DNA of 64,000 nt from NCBI RefSeq assembly GCF_013214165.1, contig NZ_JABSSM010000005.1:1-64000 (forward strand), written 5' to 3'. Below are positions 1 to 13,410 of this stretch, one piece after another (the first letter of the stretch is position 1; every line of letters begins with the position of its first letter). Under the pieces are notes generated by a model. It was given only the letters and a program-made list of their open reading frames with translations, ran no database searches and was not told the origin of the DNA. Position numbers and translations under genes: made by a program. Source of the DNA: Shewanella sp. Lineage in GTDB: Bacteria > Pseudomonadota > Gammaproteobacteria > Enterobacterales > Shewanellaceae.

Positions 1-1279
1 AGTTATGATCGAAACCTAAGGTGTGGCCAACCTCGTGGGCCGCCAACTGACGAATTCGGGCCAGAGAAAGTGCCATAGATGCATCTTCTGCGGCCTGTCT
101 ATCCTCCCAACCCGCAGTGAGGCCGCGGGCAATCATATGATCCTGTCGCACCCTTTGGCTGCCTAAGGTCACATGGCCCTTGATGATCTCGCCGGTTCTG
201 GGATCGGCAATCGCCGAGCCATATGACCAGCCGCGCGTCGCCCTGTGTACCCATTGGATCACGTTGTAGCGGATATCTTGAGGGTCGGCATCCTCTGGTA
301 ATAATTCGACCTTAAAGCCACCGATAAATCCGGCCTGTTCGAATGCCTCTTCCCACCAGCCAGCTCCCTCTAAGAGTGCGCTGCGAATTGGTTCGGGCAC
401 TCCAGGATCTAGGTAGTAAGTGATAGGTTCGATCACTTCACTTGGCTCAGATCCAGGATCCACCTTTTGCAGGCGATGACGCAGCAAATGACGCTGACGA
501 ATATCCTGATTAACCTGAGTCGCGTAATCAAAATACTCATCGGACAGATAGCCGCTCATCGGGTGGTAATCGCGAGCCACATAGCCCTCATCCGGCAACT
601 GAATGAAGGAGTAACGCAGACGAACCGACATATGATTAGCATCGGGCGTCACCTGAGCCACATAGGGTCCCGCCTTGGCACTGTTGAAGGTCAACAAGAC
701 ATCCACGTCGCTGTTACGCTCGAAGGACTTGACTCCTTTGGGTAAGATGAGTGAACGGCTTTTATCTAGCTGATAGTTGCCCTGCTTAGTGTCTTCGAGC
801 ACCGAGGAAATGCCGTGAAGATCGTTAATCACCAGATCATTGATCGACACCAGAGCCCGCTTACCCGCGATGATCTTGCCTCGCCATAGCACTGACTCGG
901 CAAAGGCTTCTTTAACCGCTCTTTGCTCGGCAAGGTTATCGGTATTGGCACGATAGTGAGTATTGAGCTGCTTCAAGATCAAGTAGGGACCATGGCGCTC
1001 AAATTGCACCATGCGGGTATAGCCGAGTTGACCACGATCTAGACCAATATCGTTGGAGCCGACGCCATGGGGCAAACTTGTCAGTAATAGGAAGGGCTGC
1101 TCTAGCTTGTTCGCTTCCAGATAGAGCTCACCATCGGCTTTAGCGTAAAACAAATTAATAAAGCCGTTTGCAGACTGGCTTTTCTTGATGATAGTGGCGC
1201 TATTACTTGGGGCAGCGACGACATCGATGGCGGGCACAGAGAGAAGTGCTATCGCCAATGCGAGATTATAGGGCTTCAT
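1..1279 (-). CDS. Zinc-dependent metalloprotease (DUF5117/DUF4953-like), 5' part only
   Basis: Secreted or periplasmic zinc metalloprotease whose 3' end lies beyond the left edge. The start at 1279 is followed by a clear signal peptide (MKPYNLALAIALLSVPAIDV...). Near the edge the translation carries HEVGHTLGFDH, an extended HExxHxxGxxH zinc site with the catalytic Glu, which places it among metzincin-like peptidases. About 426 residues are visible. The part before the active site matches my recollection of the DUF5117-type architecture, where a long N-terminal domain precedes the peptidase core. Its physiological substrate is unknown. The next gene upstream (sensor kinase) is on the same strand but separated by a strong terminator, so this gene is probably transcribed alone. 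Family assignment is from the motif plus overall look; the zinc site is directly visible. Confidence 0.85.
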   Translation of the reverse strand, partial: MKPYNLALAIALLSVPAIDVVAAPSNSATIIKKSQSANGFINLFYAKADGELYLEANKLEQPFLLLTSLPHGVGSNDIGLDRGQLGYTRMVQFERHGPYLILKQLNTHYRANTDNLAEQRAVKEAFAESVLWRGKIIAGKRALVSINDLVINDLHGISSVLEDTKQGNYQLDKSRSLILPKGVKSFERNSDVDVLLTFNSAKAGPYVAQVTPDANHMSVRLRYSFIQLPDEGYVARDYHPMSGYLSDEYFDYATQVNQDIRQRHLLRHRLQKVDPGSEPSEVIEPITYYLDPGVPEPIRSALLEGAGWWEEAFEQAGFIGGFKVELLPEDADPQDIRYNVIQWVHRATRGWSYGSAIADPRTGEIIKGHVTLGSQRVRQDHMIARGLTAGWEDRQAAEDASMALSLARIRQLAAHEVGHTLGFDHN

Positions 1280-1374
1280 TGGGTCTCCTTGAATGCGGCT
1301 AAGACGATCTTTAGTACTCAGCAATTCAATATTAATTTTTGTTTTAACTGCTGTGCTAATTTCGCACTAAAAAT

Positions 1375-1408
1375 ACTAAAGGGATAGCTTAACAGCTATC
1401 CCTTTAGT
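1375..1408 (-). terminator. Rho-independent terminator of the hybrid kinase gene
   Basis: A perfect 15-bp inverted repeat (arms 1375-1389 and 1394-1408, loop TAAC) is followed on the minus strand by ATTTTTAG. It lies just downstream of the sensor kinase stop at 1497. Confidence 0.85.
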
Positions 1409-1496
1409 CTCAAGTGTAAATCATTCATTTAGCCTAGTCTTATGGAAGTTAACGTAATTCTGCCTATCGAGAATGGCCCACAAGATAACCCCCCCC

Positions 1497-5204
<3,708 letters not shown>

Positions 5205-5425
5205 TCATGGCCCTTGAATCAGCCTGCATTTCCCTGCACAGGCTTTAAATTTCATTAACAGTATAGTATCAGGAAGATAGATGAATTGAATACACCATAT
5301 TAGTTTAATCAGATAACTAAGGTGAGATAAAGACTCTGGATAAACACCTAGGTTACAGACAGATACACAGACGGTTGAAATTTAACCTTATTGCTACATA
5401 TTTGCTCTCAAGCCAATATGCTAAT

Positions 5426-5461
5426 AAATAAGGCCACCATGAAGATGGAGGCCTTATTTTT
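5426..5461. terminator. Terminator between the PhoH gene and the kinase gene
   Basis: A 10-bp stem (5426-5435 with 5450-5459) is extended inward past an A/A mismatch by CCAT/ATGG around a GAAG loop. The T-run is on the plus side and the minus side is AT-rich. It sits just past the stop of the minus-strand PhoH gene at 5491. Confidence 0.75.
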
Positions 5462-5490
5462 AAGGGCGAAAAAATAGTAACTCAGATAAT

Positions 5491-6885
5491 TTACAGGTTC
5501 TCCTCGGCAAATTCGGCCAGACGCGAACGTACGACCCCATTGAGATAGATGTTGGCACTGCCTTCGAAGTCTTTGAAACGCTCTACGATATAGGTCAAGC
5601 CAGATGTCACTGCGGTGAGGTAGTTAGAATCAATCTGTGACAAATTACCGCTACAGATAAGCTTAGTCCCCTCCCCCATGCGGGTGATCATGGTCTTAAT
5701 CTGTGAAGCCGTCAGGTTCTGACACTCATCGAGGATCACCACAGAGTTCTGTATCGAGCGACCACGCATAAAGTTGATCGACTTGAACTGGACATTGGCC
5801 TTGTCCATGATGTAGTTCATGCTACCACTGGGATTGACATCATTCTTATGCAGCACCTCTAAGGTATCGGTAATTGCCGCCAGCCAAGGCGTCATCTTCT
5901 CCTCTTCTGTACCGGGAAGAAAACCTATGGACTCGGCGATTTCAGGCGTATTACGCGTGACGATAATTTTATCGTAGAGCCCTCTCTCCACCACCATCTC
6001 CAGCGCTGCGGCCATGGCCAATAGTGTCTTACCACAGCCCGCCGGCCCGGTGAGGATCACCAGGTCAATATTCGGATCCAGCAGCGCCTGCATCGCCATG
6101 CCCTGATAAATATTCTTCGGACGTATGCCCCATGCCTCCATGTTGAGTAATCTATCTTTACCGAGATCTAACAGTTTAAGATCCCCATTGGTCTTCTCCA
6201 ACACTCGGGCACAGAAGTTGGAGTCTTCGTCTAACAAGTATTGATTGATATAGAAATTCTCATCTCCGACCTCGAGGGTGGGCACAGTATGCACGGTATG
6301 GCGTCCATGGGACTCGGTAGTAACGTGCTCCTTGCGCTCCCAAAAGTCCCCCTTGAATTGATGAAACCCAGTCGTTAAGAAGCGAATATCATCGATGAGC
6401 TGATCGGTGCGATAATCCTCGACAAGTTTTATGCCCGCCCCTTTGGCCTTGAGACGCATGTTGATATCTTTAGTGACCAGAACGACGTTACGGGGGTGAT
6501 GGTTTTTTTGCAGATGTAATGCTGTGTTGATGATGCGGTTATCGTTATTGTTGTCCGGTAGCGAGGCATGGGTCATCTCGAGTTGATGGTCGGGAAAGAT
6601 GGACAAGGTGCCACAGGCCTCACCGTGGTCTTCTCGCCGAGGTAATTTGACCCCTTGAAGTATCTGCTCTGGAGTGGTTTTACCGCCGAGTATGTCTTCG
6701 AGCGCCCTGATGGCAACCCGTGCGTCTCTGCTTACGTCTCGTTTCCTGTCTTTAATCTGGTCCAGTTCTTCCAACACTGTCATGGGGACAACTACATCGT
6801 GTTCCTTAAACGAATAGATGGCTAAGGGTTCGTGTAGTAATACATTGGTATCCAGTACAAACAACTTTCTGTCGTCTTGTTCCAT
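5491..6885 (-). CDS. PhoH-family ATPase with N-terminal PIN domain
   Basis: Cytoplasmic PIN-PhoH (PhoH2-type) fusion of 464 residues. PIN domains are Mg-dependent RNases and PhoH is a RecA-like ATPase, so the fusion is expected to act on RNA. The N-terminus (FVLDTNVLLHEP, about 8-19, and the VPMTVLEELD segment) gives the acidic PIN residues. The C-terminal half has Walker A GPAGCGKT at 280-287 and Walker B VVILDE at 382-387, followed by the QN of the PhoH signature. Length and arrangement match full-length family members. It is divergent from rapA with a 407-bp spacer holding both promoters. In mycobacteria PhoH2 is an RNA helicase/RNase; the role in gammaproteobacteria is not established, and no toxin-antitoxin partner is visible here. 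Confidence 0.92.
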   Translation of the reverse strand: MEQDDRKLFVLDTNVLLHEPLAIYSFKEHDVVVPMTVLEELDQIKDRKRDVSRDARVAIRALEDILGGKTTPEQILQGVKLPRREDHGEACGTLSIFPDHQLEMTHASLPDNNNDNRIINTALHLQKNHHPRNVVLVTKDINMRLKAKGAGIKLVEDYRTDQLIDDIRFLTTGFHQFKGDFWERKEHVTTESHGRHTVHTVPTLEVGDENFYINQYLLDEDSNFCARVLEKTNGDLKLLDLGKDRLLNMEAWGIRPKNIYQGMAMQALLDPNIDLVILTGPAGCGKTLLAMAAALEMVVERGLYDKIIVTRNTPEIAESIGFLPGTEEEKMTPWLAAITDTLEVLHKNDVNPSGSMNYIMDKANVQFKSINFMRGRSIQNSVVILDECQNLTASQIKTMITRMGEGTKLICSGNLSQIDSNYLTAVTSGLTYIVERFKDFEGSANIYLNGVVRSRLAEFAEENL

Positions 6886-7223
6886 GGCGCCTCCAATTAT
6901 TCCTGTCTATATGATGTGATGTTGTCGCGGCTCCCAGTCCTTAAATTAGTCCTTTAAAAATAATGTCGAGTAATCAACTTAAGTGTTAACCAAGAGTAAA
7001 CAAATAGCTATCACCTTGATTTTATACTGCCACTATTGAAGTGCCGCTTCAATCACTTGCTTAGAACTTTCTATAATTGAGAGTCACTTAGTTAGATCTC
7101 ACTGATATGACAAATTCCAGATAAAGAAACTGCTGGTATAATTTGTAATCGGCACTTTTACTAATTAAGCTTAGGCTCGACACAAAATAGGGTCGATTAA
7201 GCCTCTCGAAAAAGCTCAGATCC

Positions 7224-7251
7224 TTGCACTTTGAGGGAGTTTAGGTAAAAT
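7224..7251 (+). promoter_or_regulatory. Sigma-70-like promoter for rapA
   Basis: TTGCAC (7224-7229), a 16-bp spacer and TAAAAT (7246-7251) lie 42 bp before the rapA start, in the 407-bp divergent spacer. The rest of the spacer (6886-7223) is AT-rich, with a second TATAAT-like hexamer at 7072-7077 and no ORF. Confidence 0.5.
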
Positions 7252-7292
7252 ACGCGCCCTTTCGTGGTTCACCCGTAGATGAGAAATAGTTA

Positions 7293-10199
7293 ATGCCCTT
7301 TTCCTTAGGTCAACGCTGGATAAGTGATACCGAATCAGAACTTGGTTTAGGTACAGTCGTAGGATTAGAAGGCCGTATGGTCACGCTAATGTTTCCAGCA
7401 ACCGATGAGAACAGGCTGTTCTCGCGCGCCGAGGCTCCCCTGACTCGAGTTATTTATAATCCTGGCGATAAAATTGAAAGCCATGAAGGCTGGAGCCTGA
7501 CAGTCAGTGAGCTCGAAGAGAAGAATGAGCTCATTACCTACCACGGAATTCACACCGAAACCGGTGAGCAAGTCTCTCTCAGAGAAACCTTACTCAACTA
7601 CAATGTTAGATTCAATAAGCCTCAAGACAGGTTATTCGCCGGTCAGATCGATCGCTTAGACAGATTCGGCGTCCGCTACCAGAGTCAATTATTGAGAAAT
7701 AAGCTGGCCACATCGGATCTTCTGGGATTACAGGGACCAAGAGTCGGCCTGATCCCACATCAAATGTGGATCGCCCATGAAGTGGGTCGCCGTTTTGCCC
7801 CTAGGGTATTACTCGCCGATGAAGTTGGCCTGGGCAAGACCATAGAAGCGGGACTGATCATTCATCAGCAGCTACTTACCGGCCGCGCCGAGCGAATTCT
7901 GGTTATCGTTCCCGATACCCTACGTCATCAATGGCTGGTCGAGATGCTGCGCCGCTTCAACCTTAAATTTTCTGTATTCGATGAAGACAGATGTATCGAA
8001 GCCTACGCCGATAACGATAATCCATTTTATACCGAACAACTGGTGATCTGCTCACTGGAGCTATTGCGCAAGAAGAAGCGCCTGGAACAAGCCATAGATG
8101 CCGATTGGGATCTTATGATTGTCGATGAAGCGCATCACCTGGAGTGGACCGAAGACGCGCCTAGCCGCGCTTACCGTATCGTTGAGGCCCTGAGTGAAGC
8201 CGTACCAGGCGTATTACTGCTGACAGCAACGCCGGATCAACTGGGTCATCAGAGTCATTTTGCCAGATTACGCCTGCTCGATCCCGATCGTTTCTACGAT
8301 TATGACGCCTTCCTCGAAGAGGAAAAAAGCTATCAGGATGTTGCCAGTGCCGCCGAAGCGCTCGCCAGTGGCGACCCGCTCACCAGCGACGCAGTTGCCC
8401 AGTTGACGAGCCTGCTCAGTGAGAAAAATATCGGCGCGACGCTGGAGTTAATTCAGGCAAGCGACGCCGATGTGGATCAGCAACAAGCCGCCCGAGATGA
8501 GCTGTTGCAAGATCTGTTGGACAGACATGGCACAGGCCGTGTGCTCTACCGTAACAGCCGAGCATCGGTTAAAGGCTTCCCGACACGTATCTTACATACA
8601 CACCCACAAGCGATACCGAGCCAATATGTGACCGCCGCACGAGTCAGCGCCATGATGAATGGCCACCTAGATACAGCCGCTAAGGTCAAACAGGCCCTGA
8701 GCCCTGAAAAAATCTATCAGGATTTTGAGAACAGCAGCGCCAGTTGGTGGAAATTCGATCCTAGAGTCGATTGGCTCATCGAGTTTTTGAAGACCAACCG
8801 TAGCAAGAAGGTGCTGATTATTGCCAGCCAGGCAGAAACCGCCCTCAGCCTGGAAGAGGCCCTGCGTACGCGTGAAGGCATACAAGCGACCGTGTTCCAT
8901 GAAGGCATGTCGATCATCGAACGTGATAAGGCCGGCGCCTACTTTGCTCAGGAAACCGGTGGTGCTCAGGCACTCATCTGCAGCGAAATTGGCTCCGAGG
9001 GTCGAAACTTCCAGTTTGCCAGCCAACTAGTCCTGTTTGATCTGCCCCTGAATCCGGATCTACTGGAGCAACGCATTGGCCGTTTAGATCGTATCGGTCA
9101 AAACAAGGATGTCGAGATCCACTTGCCTTATTTGGCAGGCACGGCCCAAGAGTGTCTGATGCAGTGGTATCACCAGGGACTCAATGCGTTCGAGCAGACC
9201 TGCCCCAGTGGACACATTCTCTTCAGCGAATTTTCTGAGTCTCTGCTTTCACAGTTGATCACACCAGATGAGACGGCGCTTCAAGAATTACTCAGCAATA
9301 CTAAGACCCGTTACCAAGAGCTGAAGATTGCGATGGAACAAGGCCGGGATAAGCTGCTTGAGATCAACTCTCATGGCGGCGATCGCGCCGCTAAGCTAGT
9401 GCAACGTCTGGCAGAACGTGATGAAGACACACAACTCATCGGCTCGGTTATCCGTTTATGGGACATCATAGGCATCGAGCAGGAAGACTGCGGTGAAAAC
9501 ACCATAGTGCTCAAGACCAGTGAACATATGATGTTCCCGACCTATCCGGGATTATCTGAAGATGGCATGACGATCACCTTCGATAGAGAAGTGGCCCTGT
9601 CTCGTGATGATATAGCCCTTATCACCCAGGAACATCCTCTGGTCCAGACAGGTTTAGACCTGATCACTTCATCTGAGACGGGTAGCACCAGCGTGGCGGT
9701 ATTGAAGAATAAGGCACTCCCTGCGGGTACCATCTTCCTCGAACTGATCTACATGGCCGATGCCTCGGCACCTAAATCTAGCCAGCTATATCGCTATCTG
9801 CCGCCGACACCTGTGCGTATCTTACTGGACAAAAACGGTAACAACTTGTCTGACAACGTCACCTACGAAGGCTTCAATAAGCAGCTCAGTGCGGTCAATC
9901 GACACATAGCCAGTAAGCTGGTCAATGCCTCTCAGACCGTTTTACATCCCTTATTTGCTAAGGGAGAAGAGTTTGCACAGACCGAGCTTAAACTGCTGGT
10001 GGAGACTGCCAGAGCCAAAATGACTTCTCAGCTCACGGTGGAGCTCGAGCGTCTCGAAGCACTCAAGGCGGTTAACCCTAACATTCGTGACGAAGAGTTA
10101 ACTCACCTCAAGGATCAGATGACCGAACTCAATGGTTACTTGGATGATAGCTTGCTGCAACTCGATGCCGTACGTCTGGTACTAGTGAGTCACGCTTAA
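7293..10199 (+). CDS. rapA: RNA polymerase-associated ATPase RapA (HepA)
   Basis: SWI2/SNF2 translocase that binds RNA polymerase and promotes its recycling by remodelling post-termination complexes. The 968 residues equal the length of the E. coli protein. The N-terminus ([20 protein letters not shown]) is the RapA Tudor-like N-terminal domain. Walker A DEVGLGKT is at 176-183 and the helicase motif II DEAH at 278-281 (DEAHHLEW). Motif III is in LLTATP, and motifs V/VI are in the C-terminal helicase lobe ([12 protein letters not shown] and [11 protein letters not shown]). The C-terminal third is the RapA-specific RNA-polymerase-binding region ending in a coiled segment. It is a monocistronic gene with its own promoter and a strong terminator. 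Identification is very secure. Confidence 0.98.
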   Translation: MPFSLGQRWISDTESELGLGTVVGLEGRMVTLMFPATDENRLFSRAEAPLTRVIYNPGDKIESHEGWSLTVSELEEKNELITYHGIHTETGEQVSLRETLLNYNVRFNKPQDRLFAGQIDRLDRFGVRYQSQLLRNKLATSDLLGLQGPRVGLIPHQMWIAHEVGRRFAPRVLLADEVGLGKTIEAGLIIHQQLLTGRAERILVIVPDTLRHQWLVEMLRRFNLKFSVFDEDRCIEAYADNDNPFYTEQLVICSLELLRKKKRLEQAIDADWDLMIVDEAHHLEWTEDAPSRAYRIVEALSEAVPGVLLLTATPDQLGHQSHFARLRLLDPDRFYDYDAFLEEEKSYQDVASAAEALASGDPLTSDAVAQLTSLLSEKNIGATLELIQASDADVDQQQAARDELLQDLLDRHGTGRVLYRNSRASVKGFPTRILHTHPQAIPSQYVTAARVSAMMNGHLDTAAKVKQALSPEKIYQDFENSSASWWKFDPRVDWLIEFLKTNRSKKVLIIASQAETALSLEEALRTREGIQATVFHEGMSIIERDKAGAYFAQETGGAQALICSEIGSEGRNFQFASQLVLFDLPLNPDLLEQRIGRLDRIGQNKDVEIHLPYLAGTAQECLMQWYHQGLNAFEQTCPSGHILFSEFSESLLSQLITPDETALQELLSNTKTRYQELKIAMEQGRDKLLEINSHGGDRAAKLVQRLAERDEDTQLIGSVIRLWDIIGIEQEDCGENTIVLKTSEHMMFPTYPGLSEDGMTITFDREVALSRDDIALITQEHPLVQTGLDLITSSETGSTSVAVLKNKALPAGTIFLELIYMADASAPKSSQLYRYLPPTPVRILLDKNGNNLSDNVTYEGFNKQLSAVNRHIASKLVNASQTVLHPLFAKGEEFAQTELKLLVETARAKMTSQLTVELERLEALKAVNPNIRDEELTHLKDQMTELNGYLDDSLLQLDAVRLVLVSHA

Positions 10200-10204
10200 C
10201 ATAG

Positions 10205-10247
10205 ACGACTAGACCTTAGGTTCGAGAACCTAAGGTCTAGTCGTTTT
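10205..10247 (+). terminator. rapA terminator
   Basis: Nineteen-base complementary arms (10205-10223 and 10226-10244) begin five bases after the rapA stop and run into TTTC. This is one of the longest perfect hairpins in the window. Confidence 0.85.
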
Positions 10248-10346
10248 CTATAACGAATACCTGCCGGTATAAATTAGACTTTTGCCTCAATCGCCTCGCG
10301 ATCCTGTTATACTTTATAGATCTCAAACCCATTCAGCTATCCGTCT

Positions 10347-11285
10347 ATGCCTTCTATCCCATCTCAGGTACTCGTTCTGCTTCTTAGCGCCTTATGCCTA
10401 TCTGTGAGCGTTACCGTCATTGCTGCCGATCCCCAAGATACCTCACCTAACCAAGCTATGGCCAAAGCGAGCAAGGTTGAGGATAAAGCCCCTAAGCCGA
10501 GCAAATATGCGTACCTCCCCAAGGAGGAGGTCATGGAAATAATCGTAGGGGCACAGCAGACTGAAGTATTAGTTAGATCTTGGAGTGGCAAGAAAAAATT
10601 GGGCATAGCCATCTTACTCGCTAATCCGGGCATGAGTGCCGATGGCGCTGGATTTCAAGCCTATTTGAGACGAAAATTGAACCCTGCGGGCTGGGCAACT
10701 GTCGCGATAACGCCACCTAAAAAAATAGCGACACCTAATTTTGCCACCTCCGCAGCAGAGATCGCCAAGGTCGGTGAGATGAAGGGAAATCAAAAAGCCA
10801 ATGAAGCAACTGAGCAATACTCAGATGAAGTCTGGCAAGATATTCGTGACAAACAGAGCCTGTTCATCAGTCAGAGCATGAACCAGCTCGACGCAATAGG
10901 CGCCCCTTATCCGGGTAAACGTTTATTGATAACCAGCGGACAGGGCGCCGGATTAACCCTAGCCATGATAAGTAAAAACCTCTTGGTTAAGCCCGACATA
11001 CTGGTGCTGATCAACCCTTATCTGCAGCTGAAAGATGAGAATATGGCGCTAGCTAAGCAACTGGCAGAGTTAGACATACCCGTACTGGATATCCAATCTT
11101 TCGATGGCCATAGAGCCTCTGCTGCGACGGTTCATATGAGAGCCGAGCTATCGCCGCAAAATGCACCCTATCGATACAGTCAGCAGAGATTGGCACTTAA
11201 CCTCAATAATCCCATGTCCTGGGAGACAGCCTTGAAGTCCATCGAGGGCTTTGCATTACGAATAAGCCAAGGCCCTAGAAATTAG
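10347..11285 (+). CDS. DUF3530 family exported protein (degenerate alpha/beta hydrolase)
   Basis: Exported protein of 312 residues with an N-terminal signal peptide (VLVLLLSALCLSVSVTVIAA). The sequence resembles the DUF3530 family, an alpha/beta-hydrolase-like group of gammaproteobacteria with unknown activity. The middle contains an oxyanion-like segment (ILLANPGMSADG) and a nucleophile-elbow position reading GQGAGL, where the expected Ser is replaced, so hydrolase activity is doubtful. A Lys/Pro/Ala-rich linker follows the signal peptide. It lies 147 bp after rapA but beyond the rapA terminator, so it is probably transcribed on its own. Family assignment is from recollection of the length and pattern; function unknown. 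Confidence 0.75.
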   Translation: MPSIPSQVLVLLLSALCLSVSVTVIAADPQDTSPNQAMAKASKVEDKAPKPSKYAYLPKEEVMEIIVGAQQTEVLVRSWSGKKKLGIAILLANPGMSADGAGFQAYLRRKLNPAGWATVAITPPKKIATPNFATSAAEIAKVGEMKGNQKANEATEQYSDEVWQDIRDKQSLFISQSMNQLDAIGAPYPGKRLLITSGQGAGLTLAMISKNLLVKPDILVLINPYLQLKDENMALAKQLAELDIPVLDIQSFDGHRASAATVHMRAELSPQNAPYRYSQQRLALNLNNPMSWETALKSIEGFALRISQGPRN

Positions 11286-11382
11286 GCCCTAGTACTTAGG
11301 CTCGATAACATAGCAGCAAAGCTTAATCATCCGCTTCACGTTCTTCCTAAGACTAATCCAGTAGCCAAGAGTCCATTGGTGT

Positions 11383-12189
11383 TTACCATCTGGCTTGCCT
11401 GTCTTTATAGGCCTTCTCCGGTTCGCTTGTTTGCCGTTTTGCCGCTATCAGCCTATTTTTCCCCAGCAGTAACCTTATTTGGCTGAACGACTCCCGGGAT
11501 AACAAGCTGCGGATGCTCGAGCTCCAACTGTTATTTATACTCAGCTTAATTGCCGCGTTGGCGTCCGGTGAGGTCTTAACTAAGACTGCGGCTAACTCGA
11601 TCGCTCGCGCCATAGGCTCATCGACGACTTCAGTCACCAGGCCTTTAGACAAGGCATCTTGTGCACTGAGCACCCCAGCCGTCATCGTTAGCAGTAGTGC
11701 CTGATCCTTAGATACCACTTCCCTTAAAGAGGCGAGACCCGCCATATCTGGGACGAGTCCCCACCTAGCTTCCATGACCGACATACGTGCATCAGAAGCC
11801 GCTATGCGAAAATCTGCGCCAAGGGCGATCTGCATGCCACCACCAAAACACACCCCCTCAAGCACGGCGATAACAGGTACGGGGAGTCTGCGCCAGCCAA
11901 TTGAGACCCTCTGGGCCAGGTTGGCATTGCCCGGAAGCCACTTAAACAACAGCTTCACCGCCTGCATGGGTGACTTAATCACGCTCTTCACATCTAAGCC
12001 TGAACTAAAGTTGCCATCACTCCCCGAGAGAATAACCCCACGAACCGAGCGGTCGCGCTTTATTTCACCTATCACCTCATCGAGTTCACGGAACATATCG
12101 AAATTTAGCGCATTGCATTTTTCCGGCCGATTTAAGATGACATGGGCCACCTGATTATTAATGTTTAACTGAACGAACTTCCTTGCCAT
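11383..12189 (-). CDS. Crotonase / enoyl-CoA hydratase family protein
   Basis: Cytoplasmic crotonase-fold enzyme of 268 residues acting on an acyl-CoA thioester. Visible hallmarks are NRPEKCNALN near the N-terminus, the oxyanion-hole segment GNFSSGLDVKS, and the second oxyanion loop CFGGGMQIALGADFRIA. At the positions of the two catalytic Glu of true hydratases the sequence reads MEARWGLVPDMAG, so one acidic residue pattern differs and the reaction (hydratase, isomerase or other) is open. I start at the ATG at 12189 because AGAGGAT lies 4-5 bases upstream; an in-frame ATG at 12204 has no such site. It is divergent from the CheY-CheC gene and shows no operon partner. Confidence 0.88.
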   Translation of the reverse strand: MARKFVQLNINNQVAHVILNRPEKCNALNFDMFRELDEVIGEIKRDRSVRGVILSGSDGNFSSGLDVKSVIKSPMQAVKLLFKWLPGNANLAQRVSIGWRRLPVPVIAVLEGVCFGGGMQIALGADFRIAASDARMSVMEARWGLVPDMAGLASLREVVSKDQALLLTMTAGVLSAQDALSKGLVTEVVDEPMARAIELAAVLVKTSPDANAAIKLSINNSWSSSIRSLLSRESFSQIRLLLGKNRLIAAKRQTSEPEKAYKDRQARW

Positions 12190-12323
12190 ATTATCCTCTA
12201 CCATTAAACTGGTCAGTCCAGATTATGAGGTTAACATATTTGGATAATTTAACTAATGGGGATAACATGCAAAGAAAATTTGACCTGCGTCAAAAAAATG
12301 GCATATTATTCCGCTTTGGACTC

Positions 12324-12350
12324 TTGCCGATAGGCAAAAAATGATATAAT
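12324..12350 (+). promoter_or_regulatory. Promoter with palindromic -35 region for the CheY-CheC gene
   Basis: A consensus TATAAT (12345-12350) lies 51 bp before the start at 12402. Fifteen bases upstream is TTGCCG, inside a short inverted repeat TTGCC-GATA-GGCAA (12324-12337) that could be an operator. The spacer is slightly short. Confidence 0.45.
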
Positions 12351-12401
12351 AAAATAAGTGTTATCTTGAATTTATGAGCAGATTAGGATGTTAAAACGAT
12401 A

Positions 12402-13397
12402 ATGTCGATCCCGGTACTGATATGCGATGATTCCGCGCTAGCCAGAAAACAGATGGCGCGAACACTCCCCAAAGAATGGGACATCGACATCACGTTTGCA
12501 AATAATGGTGCCGAAGGTATTGAGGCAATTCGAGCGGGCAAGGGTGAAGTTGTTTTTCTCGATCTCAACATGCCTGTCATGGATGGCTATGAAGTACTGC
12601 AAACCATACAGCAAGAAGATCTCCCCGCTCTAGTCATAGTCGTTTCGGGTGATATTCAGATAAAAGCCCATGAACGGGTCAAGGCGCTGGGTGCGCTGGA
12701 CTTTATCCAGAAACCTGTTAGCGCCGATGCTATCAGTAACATATTACAAGAGTATGGCATTCTCACCATTGCATTAGGCGATGAGGTTGCTGACAGCCCA
12801 ATGATCGAAGTGGACCTACTTGACGCCTGTCGGGAGGTAGCCAATGTCGCCATGGGACGCGCGGCCGATCTGCTGGCCAAGTTGCTCGATGTGTTCGTGC
12901 TATTACCTATCCCAAATGTAAACGTGCTCGAGGTCAGCGAACTGACCATGACCCTCAAAGCCACCGAAGAACACAGTACGGTTTCCGCACTATGCCAAGG
13001 CTTTATCGGTGCAGGAATCGCCGGAGAGGCATTACTCCTGTTCCATGACTCGTCCTTTAAAGATATGGCGAAATTAATGGGACTCGCCAATCCCGAAGAT
13101 AAGAATACCGAGATAGAGGTCATGATAGATACAGGGAACGTATTGATTGGCGCCTTTCTCAATGGCATTTCCGAACAACTGCAAATGAAATTCAGCCAAG
13201 GTCATCCCGTGGTACTCGGACGCCATTGCACAGTGAACGATCTGATCCATGATAATTCGGAGAAGTGGTCTCGCACCTTGGCCATGGAGATAAATTATCA
13301 AATCGAAGGTCATGATATCCAATGTGATCTGCTCTTACTGTTTACCGAAGACTCATTACCGACGCTCAATTCTAAGCTCGGCTATCTGTTAGATTAG
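12402..13397 (+). CDS. Response regulator fused to a CheC-type phosphatase
   Basis: Soluble signalling protein of 331 residues. The N-terminal receiver (1-120) has the acidic pocket (CDDS), phospho-acceptor Asp54 (FLDLNMP), the conserved Ser/Thr switch (VVSGD) and Lys104 (QKP). The C-terminal half (about 140-330) is CheC/CheX-like: two helices carry the paired acidic/Asn signature seen in CheY-P phosphatases (REVANVAMGRAAD and IDTGNVLIGAF). The fusion is expected to be a phosphorylation-controlled phosphatase, or to dephosphorylate its own or another receiver. It is followed after 13 bp by a diguanylate cyclase, so the two probably form one output module. No cognate kinase is adjacent. Domain calls come from motifs; the biological target is inferred. 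Confidence 0.88.
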   Translation: MSIPVLICDDSALARKQMARTLPKEWDIDITFANNGAEGIEAIRAGKGEVVFLDLNMPVMDGYEVLQTIQQEDLPALVIVVSGDIQIKAHERVKALGALDFIQKPVSADAISNILQEYGILTIALGDEVADSPMIEVDLLDACREVANVAMGRAADLLAKLLDVFVLLPIPNVNVLEVSELTMTLKATEEHSTVSALCQGFIGAGIAGEALLLFHDSSFKDMAKLMGLANPEDKNTEIEVMIDTGNVLIGAFLNGISEQLQMKFSQGHPVVLGRHCTVNDLIHDNSEKWSRTLAMEINYQIEGHDIQCDLLLLFTEDSLPTLNSKLGYLLD

Positions 13398-13410
13398 GTT
13401 GGATCCATCT